Assembly: GCF_002844195.1 (NCBI RefSeq)
Contig: NZ_PEND01000002.1
Span: 62,001-126,000, forward strand
DNA: 64,000 nucleotides
Direction: 5' to 3'
From: Halegenticoccus soli
GTDB lineage: Archaea > Halobacteriota > Halobacteria > Halobacteriales > Haloferacaceae
Shown here: piece after piece, positions 16,725 through 25,080 of the stretch
Numbering within the stretch: position 1 is the first letter of the stretch
Layout of the letters: every line of letters begins with the position of its first letter
The notes under the pieces: generated by a model
Databases searched by the model: none
Told to the model about the DNA's origin: nothing
Seen by the model: the letters and a program-made list of their open reading frames with translations, nothing else
Translations under genes and position numbers: made by a program

Positions 16725-17027
16725 TCAGCGCATCCAGAGCAGCTGCGCGTGGCGCGTCTCGCCGACGTCGAGCACCGTCTCCTCGTCGATGATGCCCGCC
16801 TCGACGGCGATCCCGACCGCCTTCTCGCCGACGATGTTCGCGACGGTCGCGCGGGTGAGGCTGTCGACGACGGCGTCGGCGTCGGCGAGGGTGGCCTCCT
16901 CGCCGCCGTAGAAGTCCTCCGTGACGGTGAGCGTCACCTTCCCGTTCCGGTACGTCTCGCCGAGGCAGTCGGGGTCGCAGACCGAAACCAGGAGCCCCTC
17001 GGGCGTCTCGCGTTCGCGGACGAGCAT
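16725..17027 (-). CDS. DUF424 family protein
   Basis: The 100-residue protein has the DUF424 pattern: MLVRERETPEG, VCDPDCLGET, then a central LTVTEDFYGG and a C-terminal AVGIAVEAGIID. DUF424 is restricted to archaea and has no established function. Its ATG overlaps the last base of the upstream TPR gene stop (TGATG arrangement), so the two are translationally coupled. It may therefore act with the TPR protein. Confidence 0.85.
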   Translation of the reverse strand: MLVRERETPEGLLVSVCDPDCLGETYRNGKVTLTVTEDFYGGEEATLADADAVVDSLTRATVANIVGEKAVGIAVEAGIIDEETVLDVGETRHAQLLWMR

Positions 17028-17764
17028 CAGTACTCCTCGACGAGGCGCTGTTCGGCCTCCTCGCGCAGCTCGTCGGCCCGCTGTTGGACCTGTTCGGCCT
17101 CCTCGTCCTCTCCGAGCTCCTCCAGCGCGATCGCCTTCTCCTCCAGCACCTCGGCGTCGCGCATACCGAGCCGGATGGCGTTGTCGAGGGCGGTGAGCGC
17201 GTCCTCGTGGAGGCCGCGTTCCGAGAGGAAGTACCCGCGGTTGTACCACGCCTGCGCGAACCGGGGGTCGATCTCGACCGCGCGCTCGGCGTGTTCGAGC
17301 GCCTGCTCGGTGTAGCCGGACTCCCACAGCGCGTACGCCAGGTTGGTCTCCGCCGTGGCGGCGTGTTCGGAGTCGTCGTCGATGCGGAGCGCCTCGCGGT
17401 ACGCGCCGATCGCCTCGTCGTACTCCTCCAGTTCGGCGTGGGCGACGCCCTTGTTCACCCACGCCTCCTGGGCGTCGAGGCTGTCTTCCTCGGCGAAGCG
17501 TCCGGCGCGCTCGAACGTCTCGGTGGCCTCCTCGAAGCGGTGGATCTGCATGTACGCGAGGCCGACCTCGATGAGCCCCTGGACGTCCACGTCGTCGCGG
17601 TCCACGTTCCGCCGATCGAGGATGTCGGTCAGCGCGTGCGAATCGACCGGATCGACCTTCGTCGGATCGACCTTGAGCTCCGGCGGGTCGAGCGAGAATT
17701 CGTCGTAGTCATCGCTGAACCCCTGTCCTTCGGAGTAGCGATGCGGTCGGTCGCCGTCTTTCAT
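17027..17764 (-). CDS. Tetratricopeptide-repeat protein
   Basis: A 245-residue soluble protein with a divergent N-terminal 50 residues, then about five TPR units (for example EAWVNKGVAHAELEEYDEAI and AQAWYNRGYFLSERGLHEDAL). A Glu-rich coiled-coil-like C-terminus follows. TPR arrays bind partner proteins or peptides; no enzymatic motif is seen. It is translationally coupled to the DUF424 gene. The ATG at 17764 is preferred over in-frame upstream codons because the protein-like sequence begins there. Confidence 0.88.
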   Translation of the reverse strand: MKDGDRPHRYSEGQGFSDDYDEFSLDPPELKVDPTKVDPVDSHALTDILDRRNVDRDDVDVQGLIEVGLAYMQIHRFEEATETFERAGRFAEEDSLDAQEAWVNKGVAHAELEEYDEAIGAYREALRIDDDSEHAATAETNLAYALWESGYTEQALEHAERAVEIDPRFAQAWYNRGYFLSERGLHEDALTALDNAIRLGMRDAEVLEEKAIALEELGEDEEAEQVQQRADELREEAEQRLVEEY

Positions 17765-17855
17765 GCCCCGGGCTTGGCGGTCGCCGCGGTTAAGCGCTAC
17801 GTCCTGCGCGCGAAGCGAAACTATCATTTCGATTACCTCCGTCGAAGAACGTCCG

Positions 17856-18428
17856 ATGCAGACGATCGTCTCGCTCGTCCGTCACGCCCACGCCCCCCGC
17901 GTCCGCGATCTCGAAGCGACGCGGGAGCTCTCCGAGCGCGGCCGCCGGGACGCCGCCCGCTTCGCGGCGCTGCTCGCCGGAGAGTGCGACGCGGTCGTCT
18001 CCAGCCCGTACCTGCGGGCCGTCCAGACGGTCGAACCGCTCGCGGAGGCGCTTGAAACCGCCATCGTCGTCGACTCGGACTTCAAAGAGCGACGCCTCGC
18101 CGACGGCCGCGTCGAGGATTCCGCGGGCGCGACCGCGGCGCTGTGGGACGACTTCGACGCCTCGCTCCCCGGCGGCGAGTCCAACCGCGAGGCGCAGCGC
18201 CGGGGGGTGGCGGCGGTCGAGCGCGTGCTGGATCGCTTCGCGGGCCGACGGGTGGCCGTCGGAACGCACGGGACGATCATGACGCTCGTGCTGAACGCGT
18301 ACGACCACCGGTACGGCGAGGCGTTCCGGCGCGAGCTTTCGACGCCGGACGTCTACCGGCTGACGTTCGAGGGGACCGATCTCGTCTCCGTGGAGCGCAC
18401 GTGGGAGGCGCGAGACCCGTCGGAGTAG
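17856..18428 (+). CDS. Histidine phosphatase family protein (SixA-like)
   Basis: The 190-residue protein begins MQTIVSLVRHAHAPR, with the phospho-acceptor His in RHAHA. It has a second His in VGTHGTIM near the C-terminus and an Arg in PYLRAVQT, the catalytic set of the branch-1 histidine phosphatase superfamily. The substrate could be a small phosphorylated metabolite or phosphohistidine and cannot be read here. It is divergent from the TPR/DUF424 pair and is followed by an 8-bp inverted repeat. Confidence 0.88.
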   Translation: MQTIVSLVRHAHAPRVRDLEATRELSERGRRDAARFAALLAGECDAVVSSPYLRAVQTVEPLAEALETAIVVDSDFKERRLADGRVEDSAGATAALWDDFDASLPGGESNREAQRRGVAAVERVLDRFAGRRVAVGTHGTIMTLVLNAYDHRYGEAFRRELSTPDVYRLTFEGTDLVSVERTWEARDPSE

Positions 18429-18472
18429 ATCGCTCCGGCGGGGACCGCGAGCGAATCGGACGCGGCGAAAGC

Positions 18473-18502
18473 GATCACTTCCGCGCTCGATCGTAAGTGA
18501 TC
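18473..18502. repeat. Perfect 8-bp inverted repeat with 14-nt loop
   Basis: GATCACTT (18473-18480) and AAGTGATC (18495-18502) are perfectly complementary. The repeat lies 45 bp after the histidine phosphatase stop and about 60 bp upstream of the shared promoter block of radA copy 2. It may be a terminator hairpin or a binding site for a dimeric regulator. There is no T-run after it, which makes the regulator reading slightly better. Confidence 0.45.
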
Positions 18503-18559
18503 GAGGGGCCCGAAATCGTGGCTCTGGAGCCGGGATAAGCGCGCGTCGGACTCCCTCGG

Positions 18560-18592
18560 TTCACTTTCACCCTGCTGTTGGCGACGGTTTAT
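18560..18592 (+). promoter_or_regulatory. radA copy 2 promoter with upstream element
   Basis: TTCACTTTCACC (18560-18571) and GCTGTT (18574-18579) precede a TATA element GGTTTATC (about 18586-18593), which is 25 bp from the ATG at 18617. The two upstream blocks match those before radA copy 1 within a base or two of spacing, while the flanks differ. This argues for selection on a regulatory site. Induction by DNA damage is an inference. Confidence 0.55.
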
Positions 18593-18616
18593 CCTCGTTC
18601 GAGGACTACGGAGAGC

Positions 18617-19651
18617 ATGGCAGCGACGGTTACTCTCGAAAACCTCCCCGGCGTCGGACCGGCGACCGCGGAGAAGCTCAGCGAGGCGGGCTACGACTCC
18701 TACAAGGGGATCGCGGTCGCGAGTCCGGGGGAGCTCTCGGACGCGGCGGACATCGGCGAAAACAGCGCGGCCGACATCATCCGGGCGGCCCGGAAGGCGG
18801 CCGACGTCGGCGGGTTCGAAACCGGCGCGGCGGTCCTCCGGCGTCGCGAGACGATCGGCAAGCTACGCTGGGGCGTCCCGGCGGTCGACGACCTCCTCGG
18901 CGGCGGCGTCGAGACGCAGTCGATCACCGAAGTGTACGGGCAGTTCGGCGTCGGCAAGTCGCAGATCACCCACCAGCTCGCGGTGAACGTTCAGCTTCCC
19001 CGGGAGCACGGCGGGCTCGCCGGGAGCGCGCTGTTCGTCGACAGCGAGGACACGTTCCGGCCCGAGCGCATCGACGACATGGTCCGCGGCCTCGACGACG
19101 AGGTACTCGCGAGCGAGTTCGAACGTCGCGGAATCGAGGGTTCGCCGGACGACGGGGGCGCGATGGAGGAGCTCGTCGCCGACTTCCTCGATCACATCCA
19201 CGTGGCGAAGGCGTTCAACTCGAACCACCAGATCCTCCTGGCCGAGAAGGCCAAGGAGCTCGCCGCGGAGTACGAGGAGACGGAGTGGCCGGTGCGGCTG
19301 CTGTGCGTGGACTCGCTCACGGCGCACTTCCGCGCGGAGTACGTTGGGCGAGGCACCCTCGCCGAGCGCCAGCAGAAGCTCAACAAGCACCTCCACGACC
19401 TCGTTCGGATCGCCAACCTGTACAACGCGGCCGTCGTCGTCACGAACCAGGTCCAGAGCAACCCCGATTCGTACTTCGGCGATCCGACCCGCCCGATCGG
19501 CGGGAACGTCCTGGGTCACGCCTCCAGCTTCCGCCTCTACCTGAAGAACTCGAAGGGGACGAAGCGGATCGTCCGGCTGGTCGACGCGCCGAACCTCCCG
19601 GACGGCGAGGCCGTCATGCGAGTCGAAGGAGCCGGACTCCTCGCCGAGTAG
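18617..19651 (+). CDS. radA: RadA recombinase (copy 2, full-length paralogue)
   Basis: This 344-residue protein has the same architecture as copy 1: HhH domain ([12 protein letters not shown]), Walker [10 protein letters not shown] (residues 108-116), Walker B LLCVDSL and the complete C-terminal core. It is not RadB, which lacks the HhH domain. Catalytic Lys and Ser are kept, so it should bind ATP. Several DNA tracts of about 40-65 bp are identical to copy 1, while the region around residues 165-190 and the ends differ. This implies gene conversion or fairly recent duplication. It might be a specialised, regulatory or redundant recombinase. Confidence 0.93.
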   Translation: MAATVTLENLPGVGPATAEKLSEAGYDSYKGIAVASPGELSDAADIGENSAADIIRAARKAADVGGFETGAAVLRRRETIGKLRWGVPAVDDLLGGGVETQSITEVYGQFGVGKSQITHQLAVNVQLPREHGGLAGSALFVDSEDTFRPERIDDMVRGLDDEVLASEFERRGIEGSPDDGGAMEELVADFLDHIHVAKAFNSNHQILLAEKAKELAAEYEETEWPVRLLCVDSLTAHFRAEYVGRGTLAERQQKLNKHLHDLVRIANLYNAAVVVTNQVQSNPDSYFGDPTRPIGGNVLGHASSFRLYLKNSKGTKRIVRLVDAPNLPDGEAVMRVEGAGLLAE

Positions 19652-19678
19652 CGCCGAGGGAGGGGCGGAGTAGCCACC

Positions 19679-19741
19679 GCACGCCGCTTCGCTTGCGAAC
19701 AGACGGCACGGAGCGCGGGAGCGAAACGCGAAGCGGGGTGC
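19679..19741. repeat. Imperfect inverted repeat after radA copy 2
   Basis: A 14-bp arm beginning GCACGCCGCTTCGC (19679-19692) pairs at 13 of 14 positions with GCGAAGCGGGGTGC (19728-19741). A related CGGCACGCCGCTTCGC stretch occurs near 47193-47207. The size and dispersed nature suggest a degenerate MITE-like or REP-like element. It could also form a terminator hairpin for radA. Confidence 0.4.
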
Positions 19742-19902
19742 CGTGCTTCCGCGGACCGCTTCGCGGCGGTCGTCAGGTCACGGGGGGTCTGGTTCATCCT
19801 CGTATAAAAGAATCCGCACCCGATCCGTCCCGAAGCGCCGCCGGTCGGGTCTTCGGCGCGCCGACCCCGAACGTTAACCGCCCCGTCGTTCGATACTCGG
19901 TC

Positions 19903-20457
19903 ATGCGTCTGTTCGTAAGTATCGACCTCCCCGACTCGCTTTCCGCGGCGATCGCGGACGTTCAGGACCGCCTGCGGGACGCAGAGGGGCTCCGGTTCGT
20001 CGACCCCGACCAGGCACACGTGACGCTGAAGTTCCTCGGCGAGACGCCCGAAGACCGTGTGTCGGCGGTCGAGGACGCGATCGAGACCGCGGTCGACGAC
20101 GCCGGCGTCGATCCGTTCGAGGCGACTCTCGCCGGCCTCGGCGTCTTCCCGAGCCTGGACTACATCAGCGTCGTCTGGGCGGGCGTCGGGGACGGGGCGC
20201 CCGAGATGACGCGACTCCACGAGGCGGTAGAGCGCGAGACGACGGCGCTCGGGTTCGAACCGGAGGATCACGAGTTCACGCCGCACGTGACGCTCGCCCG
20301 GATGAACGACGCGCGCGGGAAGGACCTCGTCCGCCGAACGGTCGAGGGTCACGACGCGTCGCTCGGCTCGTTTCGGGTCGATCAGATCCGGCTGAAGGAG
20401 AGCACGCTGACGCCCGACGGCCCCGAGTACTCGACGGTGAGTCGCTTCGGGCTGTGA
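19903..20457 (+). CDS. thpR: RNA 2',3'-cyclic phosphodiesterase (2H family)
   Basis: The 184-residue 2H phosphoesterase has the two HxTx signatures HVTLKFLG (about residues 45-52) and HVTLARM (about 127-133). It opens 2',3'-cyclic phosphates in RNA; the same fold was first named 2'-5' RNA ligase. Length is normal. A TATA-like ACGTTAACC sits about 27-30 bp before the ATG at 19903, suggesting a leaderless mRNA. It stands alone between radA copy 2 and a convergent small gene. Confidence 0.93.
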   Translation: MRLFVSIDLPDSLSAAIADVQDRLRDAEGLRFVDPDQAHVTLKFLGETPEDRVSAVEDAIETAVDDAGVDPFEATLAGLGVFPSLDYISVVWAGVGDGAPEMTRLHEAVERETTALGFEPEDHEFTPHVTLARMNDARGKDLVRRTVEGHDASLGSFRVDQIRLKESTLTPDGPEYSTVSRFGL

Positions 20458-20491
20458 CCGTCGCTTTGGGCGGCCACCGCCGTCCGCCGAC

Positions 20492-20749
20492 TTACTCCCG
20501 CCGCTCCTGCGGTTCCCTGAGGCGGACCTCCTCGTCGGTCACTTCCTCGACGTGCTCGCCGTGGAGCCGGCCGCTGTCGTCGTCCGATCCCCACCCGAGC
20601 ATCTCCTTTATCCCCTTCGTGATGCCCGGCGCCGACTTCATGTCGGCGTACTCGTCCGAATCGCCCGTCAGTTCGACGGTGCCGACCTCGTTGCCCTCGT
20701 GGTCGACGACGCGCTTTCCGTCGTCCTCGCCGCGGAAGTTTCGCGCCAT
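20492..20749 (-). CDS. Small PRC-barrel-like protein
   Basis: The 85-residue protein begins MARNFRGEDDGKRVVDHEGNE and continues VGTVE, a beta-hairpin pattern seen in PRC-barrel-like domains. A short Met/Gly segment and an acidic C-terminal tail containing LHGEHVEEVTDEEVRLR follow. Proteins of this type are common in haloarchaea and have no settled function. I start at 20749 rather than at the in-frame ATG nine codons earlier because MARNF is the recurrent N-terminus of such proteins. Confidence 0.6.
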   Translation of the reverse strand: MARNFRGEDDGKRVVDHEGNEVGTVELTGDSDEYADMKSAPGITKGIKEMLGWGSDDDSGRLHGEHVEEVTDEEVRLREPQERRE

Positions 20750-20911
20750 GTCGACGTGTTGTCTCTCGATGGACATGTACCTGGTGCCCGCCGCCCGCGC
20801 CGCCCCTCGTAGAGGCGTTACGGGGGAGACTGCGGCGGTTCGGCGGTGCGCTCCGGGGGCGAGACGCGAAGGAACAAGATTTTATGGCGCGCAGGGGAAG
20901 TCAAAGCCACT

Positions 20912-21064
20912 ATGGGCAAGAAATCGAAGGCGAAGAAGAAGCGTCTGGCGAAACTCGAGCGCCAGAACAGCCGCGTTCCCGCGTGGGTCATGCTCAAGAC
21001 CGACATGCAGGTGACGCGAAACCCCAAGCGCCGTAGCTGGCGGCGGAGCGACACCGACGAATAA
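20912..21064 (+). CDS. rpl39e: Ribosomal protein L39e
   Basis: A 50-residue, very basic protein ([18 protein letters not shown] and a WVMLKT...[11 protein letters not shown] tail), which is diagnostic for eL39 at the exit tunnel of the large subunit. A TATA element GATTTTATG (20878-20886) lies about 27 bp upstream, so this is the first gene of the operon and probably leaderless. Its TAA stop shares a base with the ATG of rpl31e. Confidence 0.97.
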   Translation: MGKKSKAKKKRLAKLERQNSRVPAWVMLKTDMQVTRNPKRRSWRRSDTDE

Positions 21065-21342
21065 TGAGCGCGAGCGATTTCGAAGAGCGAGTCGTCACGG
21101 TCCCGCTCCGCGGCGTCAAGAACGAACCGGTCCAGAAGCGCGCAGACAGGGCGATGACGCTCGTCCGCGAGCACCTCGCGAAGCACTTCAAGGTCGACGA
21201 GGGCGACGTCCGCCTCGACCCCGCCCTCAACGAAGCCGTCTGGGCGCGCGGCCGGCAGAAGCCGCCGCGGAAGCTCCGCGTGCGCGCCGCCCGCTTCGAA
21301 GAGGACGGCGAAGCCGTCGTCGAGGCCGAACCGGCCGGGTAA
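21064..21342 (+). CDS. rpl31e: Ribosomal protein L31e
   Basis: This 92-residue eL31 protein has the family landmarks [29 protein letters not shown] and NEAVWARG. It binds near the peptide exit tunnel. It starts on TAATG with the rpl39e stop, and the next gene begins two bases after its stop. The C-terminus carries an acidic haloarchaeal extension. Confidence 0.97.
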   Translation: MSASDFEERVVTVPLRGVKNEPVQKRADRAMTLVREHLAKHFKVDEGDVRLDPALNEAVWARGRQKPPRKLRVRAARFEEDGEAVVEAEPAG

Positions 21343-21344
21343 CA

Positions 21345-22010
21345 GTGCTTCGCGCCTCCTTCGTCGGCTCGTCGTACGTGGGCGTCTTCGCCCGCGCCAC
21401 CGACGACGTGCTCCTCGTGCGCCCGGACGCGGGCGACGAACTCGTCGCCGACATGGCCGACGAGCTCGACGTCCGCGCCCTGCAGACGACCATCGACGGC
21501 TCCGGAACCGTCGGCGCGCTCGCCACCGGCAACGAGAACGGCGTGCTCGTCTCCAGCCGCGCGACCGACCGCGAGCGGGAGGAGATCGCCGACGTCGTCG
21601 ACCTGCCGGTCGTCGAGCTCCCCGGCCGCATCAACGCGGCGGGGAACGTCGTGCTCGCGAACGACTACGGTGCCTGGGTACACCCGGAGCTGGACGACGA
21701 TGCCGTCGCCGCGGTCGAGGAGGCGCTCTCCGTCCCCGTCGAGCGGGGTTCGCTCGGCGACGTCCGAACCGTCGGCACCGCCGCGGTGGCGACCAACAGG
21801 GGCGTCCTCTGTCACCCGAAGTCGCGCGAGCCCGAGCTGCAGGCGCTGGAGGAACACCTCGGCGTCCGCGCCGACATCGGGACGATAAACTACGGCGGTC
21901 CCCTCGTCGGCTCGGGACTCGTCGCGAACGACGCCGGCTACGTCGCGGGGCAGGACACGACCGGCCCCGAACTCGGGCGCATCGAGGACGCCCTCGGCTA
22001 CCTCGACTAG
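21345..22010 (+). CDS. eif6: Translation initiation factor aIF6
   Basis: The 221-residue protein has the repeated IF6 propeller blades, for example [46 protein letters not shown] and [11 protein letters not shown]. aIF6 is an anti-association factor that binds the large subunit. A GTG start two bases after the rpl31e stop implies coupling. The usual downstream gene rplX is reduced to a stub here. Confidence 0.96.
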   Translation: MLRASFVGSSYVGVFARATDDVLLVRPDAGDELVADMADELDVRALQTTIDGSGTVGALATGNENGVLVSSRATDREREEIADVVDLPVVELPGRINAAGNVVLANDYGAWVHPELDDDAVAAVEEALSVPVERGSLGDVRTVGTAAVATNRGVLCHPKSREPELQALEEHLGVRADIGTINYGGPLVGSGLVANDAGYVAGQDTTGPELGRIEDALGYLD

Positions 22011-22071
22011 CGCCGCGGGTTTCGATTCCCGAGTAGGAAGATACTTCCCGCTCGCTGCCGCATGTCCTTTC

Positions 22072-22152
22072 ATGAATCAGCACACTGTCAGCGGCCGCTT
22101 CCGATCGCAGGCCGGCCGGCGGAACCTCGAAACGGACGTGATGTGCGAATGA
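22072..22152 (+). pseudogene. rplX: Truncated ribosomal protein LX (L18a/rplX) remnant
   Basis: In the canonical position between eif6 and pfdA lies only a 26-codon ORF. It begins MNQHTVSGRF, matching the N-terminus of haloarchaeal LX (M-x-Q-[FYH]-TVSGRF), continues RSQAGRRNLETDV and stops. LX is normally about 57-60 residues, so roughly half is missing. The TGA overlaps the prefoldin start (ATGATG), so the lost portion looks like a deletion that preserved coupling. A functional mini-protein is unlikely but not excluded. Confidence 0.65.
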
Positions 22153-22613
22153 TGGGCGGCGGACAGCAGCAGCTGCAGCAGCTCTCGCAGGAACTGCAGG
22201 CGATCGACCAGGAGATCGAAGCGCTCGAAGGCGACATCGAGGAGCTGCAGTCCGAGAAGTCGGAGACGGACGAGGCGATCGAGGCGATCGAGACGCTGGA
22301 GTCAGGCTCGACCGTGCAGGTGCCGCTCGGCGGCGGCGCGTACCTCCGCGCGGAGATCCAGGACATCGACGAGGTCATCGTCGACCTCGGCGGCGGCTAC
22401 GCGGCCGAACAGGAGCAGAACGACGCCATCGAGGTGCTCCGTCGCAAGCAGGATCTCCTGGATCAGCGCATCGCCGAGGTGCGCGGCGAGATCGAGGACC
22501 TCGAAGACGAGGGCGAGGAGATCGAACAGCAGGCCCAGGAGATGCAACAGCAGCTCCAGCAGCAGCAGCTCCAGCAGATGCAGCAACTGCAACAGGAAGA
22601 CGAGGACGAGTAA
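22149..22613 (+). CDS. pfdA: Prefoldin subunit alpha
   Basis: The 154-residue protein has a long N-terminal coiled coil (QQLQQLSQELQAIDQEIEAL), the central beta-hairpins VQVPLGGGAYLRAEI and VIVDLGGGYAAE, and a C-terminal coiled coil ending in a Gln-rich tract. This is the alpha-prefoldin layout. It assembles with the beta subunit into the jellyfish-shaped chaperone that hands substrates to the thermosome. The start is ATG 22149 or 22152 (MMGGG). It overlaps the rplX stub and is 6 bp from ftsY. Confidence 0.95.
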   Translation: MMGGGQQQLQQLSQELQAIDQEIEALEGDIEELQSEKSETDEAIEAIETLESGSTVQVPLGGGAYLRAEIQDIDEVIVDLGGGYAAEQEQNDAIEVLRRKQDLLDQRIAEVRGEIEDLEDEGEEIEQQAQEMQQQLQQQQLQQMQQLQQEDEDE

Positions 22614-22619
22614 CCGCCG

Positions 22620-23954
22620 ATGTTCGACGGGCTGAAAGAGAAACTAAACCGCTTCCGCCAGGACGTCGAGGACACCGCCGAGGAGAAGGCGGAGGAAGCG
22701 GCGGCCGAAGACGGCGCGGCCGAGGTCGCAACTGAAGAAACCGCGGCGGAAACCGCGACCGACGGCGACATCGGGGCGGACCGCGCCGGCTCCGGCGAGG
22801 GGCCCCCCCCGGCCGACGATTCCGCGGTGGCGCCCGCGGCGGAGGGAACCGACGCGGCGGCTTCGACCGGCTCGACGGTCGACGCGTCCGCCGAGGGGGC
22901 CGAAGCCGCGGAGCCGTCGGAGGCGACCGGGGGCGCCGGCGCGTCGAGGCGGGAACCGGAACCCGAGTCGCCGCCCGCCGACGCCGCGTCCGAAGTCGAC
23001 GAGGCCGGTCGAGGAGATGACGAGACCGACGACGCCGAGGGCGACTCGGGATCGACGATCAGCCGGTTCAAGCGCGCGAAGGCGTTCGCCACCGGGAAGA
23101 TCATCATCGAGGAGGAGGACCTCGAAGGGCCGCTCTGGGACCTCGAGATGGCGCTCCTCGAAAGCGACGTCGAGCTGAACGTCGCCGAGGAGATCCTCGA
23201 CACGCTCCGCGAGAAGATGATCGGCGAGACGCGGGCGCAGGTCGAGACGACCGCGGAGCTCGTCGAGGTGGCGCTGCGCGACGCGCTGCTCGACGTCATC
23301 AGCGTCGGCCAGTTCGACTTCGACGAGCGCGTCCGCGAGGCCGAAAAGCCGGTCACGATCATCTTCACCGGCGTCAACGGCGTCGGCAAGACGACGAGCA
23401 TCGCGAAGCTCTCGGAGTACTTCGAGGAGCGCGGGCTCTCGACGGTGCTCGCCAACGGCGACACCTACCGCGCGGGGGCGAACGAGCAGATCCAGAAGCA
23501 CGCCGACAACCTCGGGCGGAAGCTCATCTCCCACGAGCAGGGCGGCGACCCGGCGGCGGTCATCTACGACGCCGTCGAGTACGCCGACGCCCACGACGTC
23601 GACGTCGTGCTCGGCGACACGGCGGGCCGCCTGCACACGAGCAACGACCTGATGGCGCAGCTCGAGAAGATCGACCGCGTCGTCGACCCGGACATGACGC
23701 TGTTCGTCGACGAGGCCGTCGCCGGCCAGGACGCGGTCCAGCGCGCCAAGAAGTTCGACGAGGCGGCGGAGATCGACGGGGCGATCCTCACCAAGGCCGA
23801 CGCCGACTCCAACGGCGGCGCGGCCATCTCCATCGCCTACGTCACCGGCAAGCCGATCCTCTTTCTCGGCACCGGCCAGGGGTACGACGACATCGAGCGC
23901 TTCGATCCCGAGCTGTTGGTCGACCGGCTGCTGGGCGAAGCCGACGGCGAGTAG
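22620..23954 (+). CDS. ftsY: Signal recognition particle receptor FtsY
   Basis: A 444-residue SRP GTPase. The first ~145 residues are an extremely acidic Ala/Glu/Asp-rich A domain with a short basic start (MFDGLKEKLNRFRQD) for membrane contact. The NG domain follows with G1 VNGVGKTT, DTAGRLH and TKADADSNGG. It docks SRP-ribosome complexes at the membrane. Tight spacing to pfdA makes it the last gene of the rpl39e operon. Its partner gene srp54 is 2.5 kb downstream. Confidence 0.97.
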   Translation: MFDGLKEKLNRFRQDVEDTAEEKAEEAAAEDGAAEVATEETAAETATDGDIGADRAGSGEGPPPADDSAVAPAAEGTDAAASTGSTVDASAEGAEAAEPSEATGGAGASRREPEPESPPADAASEVDEAGRGDDETDDAEGDSGSTISRFKRAKAFATGKIIIEEEDLEGPLWDLEMALLESDVELNVAEEILDTLREKMIGETRAQVETTAELVEVALRDALLDVISVGQFDFDERVREAEKPVTIIFTGVNGVGKTTSIAKLSEYFEERGLSTVLANGDTYRAGANEQIQKHADNLGRKLISHEQGGDPAAVIYDAVEYADAHDVDVVLGDTAGRLHTSNDLMAQLEKIDRVVDPDMTLFVDEAVAGQDAVQRAKKFDEAAEIDGAILTKADADSNGGAAISIAYVTGKPILFLGTGQGYDDIERFDPELLVDRLLGEADGE

Positions 23955-24159
23955 CGCCGGCGGCTGCTCGACCGTTCCGCGGCCGTCCGGCGGCGTTTCC
24001 GGATAATCGTCCCACCTCGGGCCGCGTTCGACCTGCGCGCCTCGGAGCGCGGGACGTTCGACGAGGTGCCGGATCGACGCTGAGACGATCCGGTCGCACC
24101 CGAAGACCCTCTCTTCCGCATCGGAGAGGAGTTATCTCCGCCGCAACCGTACGAGCGAC

Positions 24160-25008
24160 ATGGCAGTCGAATCCGTACTCGTCGCGGGCGCGACCGGCAC
24201 GCAGGGGGGCGCGGTCGCCGATCACCTCTTAGAGCGGGGCGTCGAGGTCCACGCCCTGACCCGGAACGCCGGGAGTGACGGCGCGCAACTCCTCGCTCGG
24301 CGCGGCGCGGAGGTCGTCGAGGGCGACATGACGGACCGGGAGGCGCTCGATCCGCTGGTGGCCGACGTCGACGGCGTCTACTGCGTGACGACGTTCTTCG
24401 AGGCCGGCGGCGTCGAGGCCGAGGTCGAACAGGGCGTCACCATGGCGGAGGCCGCCGCCGCCGCCGAGGTCGATCACTTCGTGCTCAGTTCCGTCGCGGG
24501 AGCCGATCGGGACACCGGAATCCCGCACTTCGACTCGAAGTACGAGGTCGAAGAGCGCGTTCGGGAACTCGACCTCCCGGCGACGATCGTCCGACCGGTC
24601 TTCTTCGTGCAGAACTTCGAGGGGATGCGCGAGGCGATCGAAGACGGTCGGCTGGCGATGGCGCTCCGGCCGCGCGTGCCGCTCCAGATGGTCGACGTCG
24701 ACAACGTCGGCGCGATCGTCGCGGAGGCGTTCGGGAAGCCCGACGAGTACGTCGGCGAGGTGTTCGAACTGGCGAGCGACGAGCTCACCCTCCAGGCGGC
24801 GGCCGCCCGGTTCGCCGACGTGCTCGGCGTCGAGATGGCGGTCGAGCACGTCCCGATCGACGGGCTACGAGAGCGCCGCGGCGAGGAGATGGCGACCATG
24901 TTCGAGTGGTTCAACGAGCGCGGCTACGACGTGGATCTGGCGGCGCTGCGACGCGACCACGACGTCGCGTTCACCCGACTGGAGGAGTACCTGGCGAGCG
25001 TCTGGTAA
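24160..25008 (+). CDS. NmrA-like NAD(P)-binding protein
   Basis: The 282-residue atypical SDR has an N-terminal GATGTQGG Rossmann loop (residues ~9-16), an Arg after beta2 (LTRNAG) that suggests NADPH, and the NmrA-type segments VFFVQNFEG and MVDVDNVGAIV. It lacks a YxxxK catalytic pair (the equivalent reads SKYEVEE with a shifted Tyr). Members sense redox ratio or reduce quinones and aromatic ethers, and the role here is open. It is monocistronic. Confidence 0.88.
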   Translation: MAVESVLVAGATGTQGGAVADHLLERGVEVHALTRNAGSDGAQLLARRGAEVVEGDMTDREALDPLVADVDGVYCVTTFFEAGGVEAEVEQGVTMAEAAAAAEVDHFVLSSVAGADRDTGIPHFDSKYEVEERVRELDLPATIVRPVFFVQNFEGMREAIEDGRLAMALRPRVPLQMVDVDNVGAIVAEAFGKPDEYVGEVFELASDELTLQAAAARFADVLGVEMAVEHVPIDGLRERRGEEMATMFEWFNERGYDVDLAALRRDHDVAFTRLEEYLASVW

Positions 25009-25080
25009 CCGCGGAACGGGACGAACCGGACGACGCGGAGGACGCGCGAAACCGGGAGCGGAGCGGCAGGCGCCGGCAGG

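Noticed and set aside
18617-19651. Second radA considered as radB
   Set aside because: RadB lacks the N-terminal helix-hairpin-helix domain and is shorter. This protein has the full RadA length and architecture.
24000-24095. Short protein-like stretch (AAFDLRASERGTFDEVPDRR) after ftsY
   Set aside because: No start codon, family or repeat partner could be found. It may be chance coding-like sequence.
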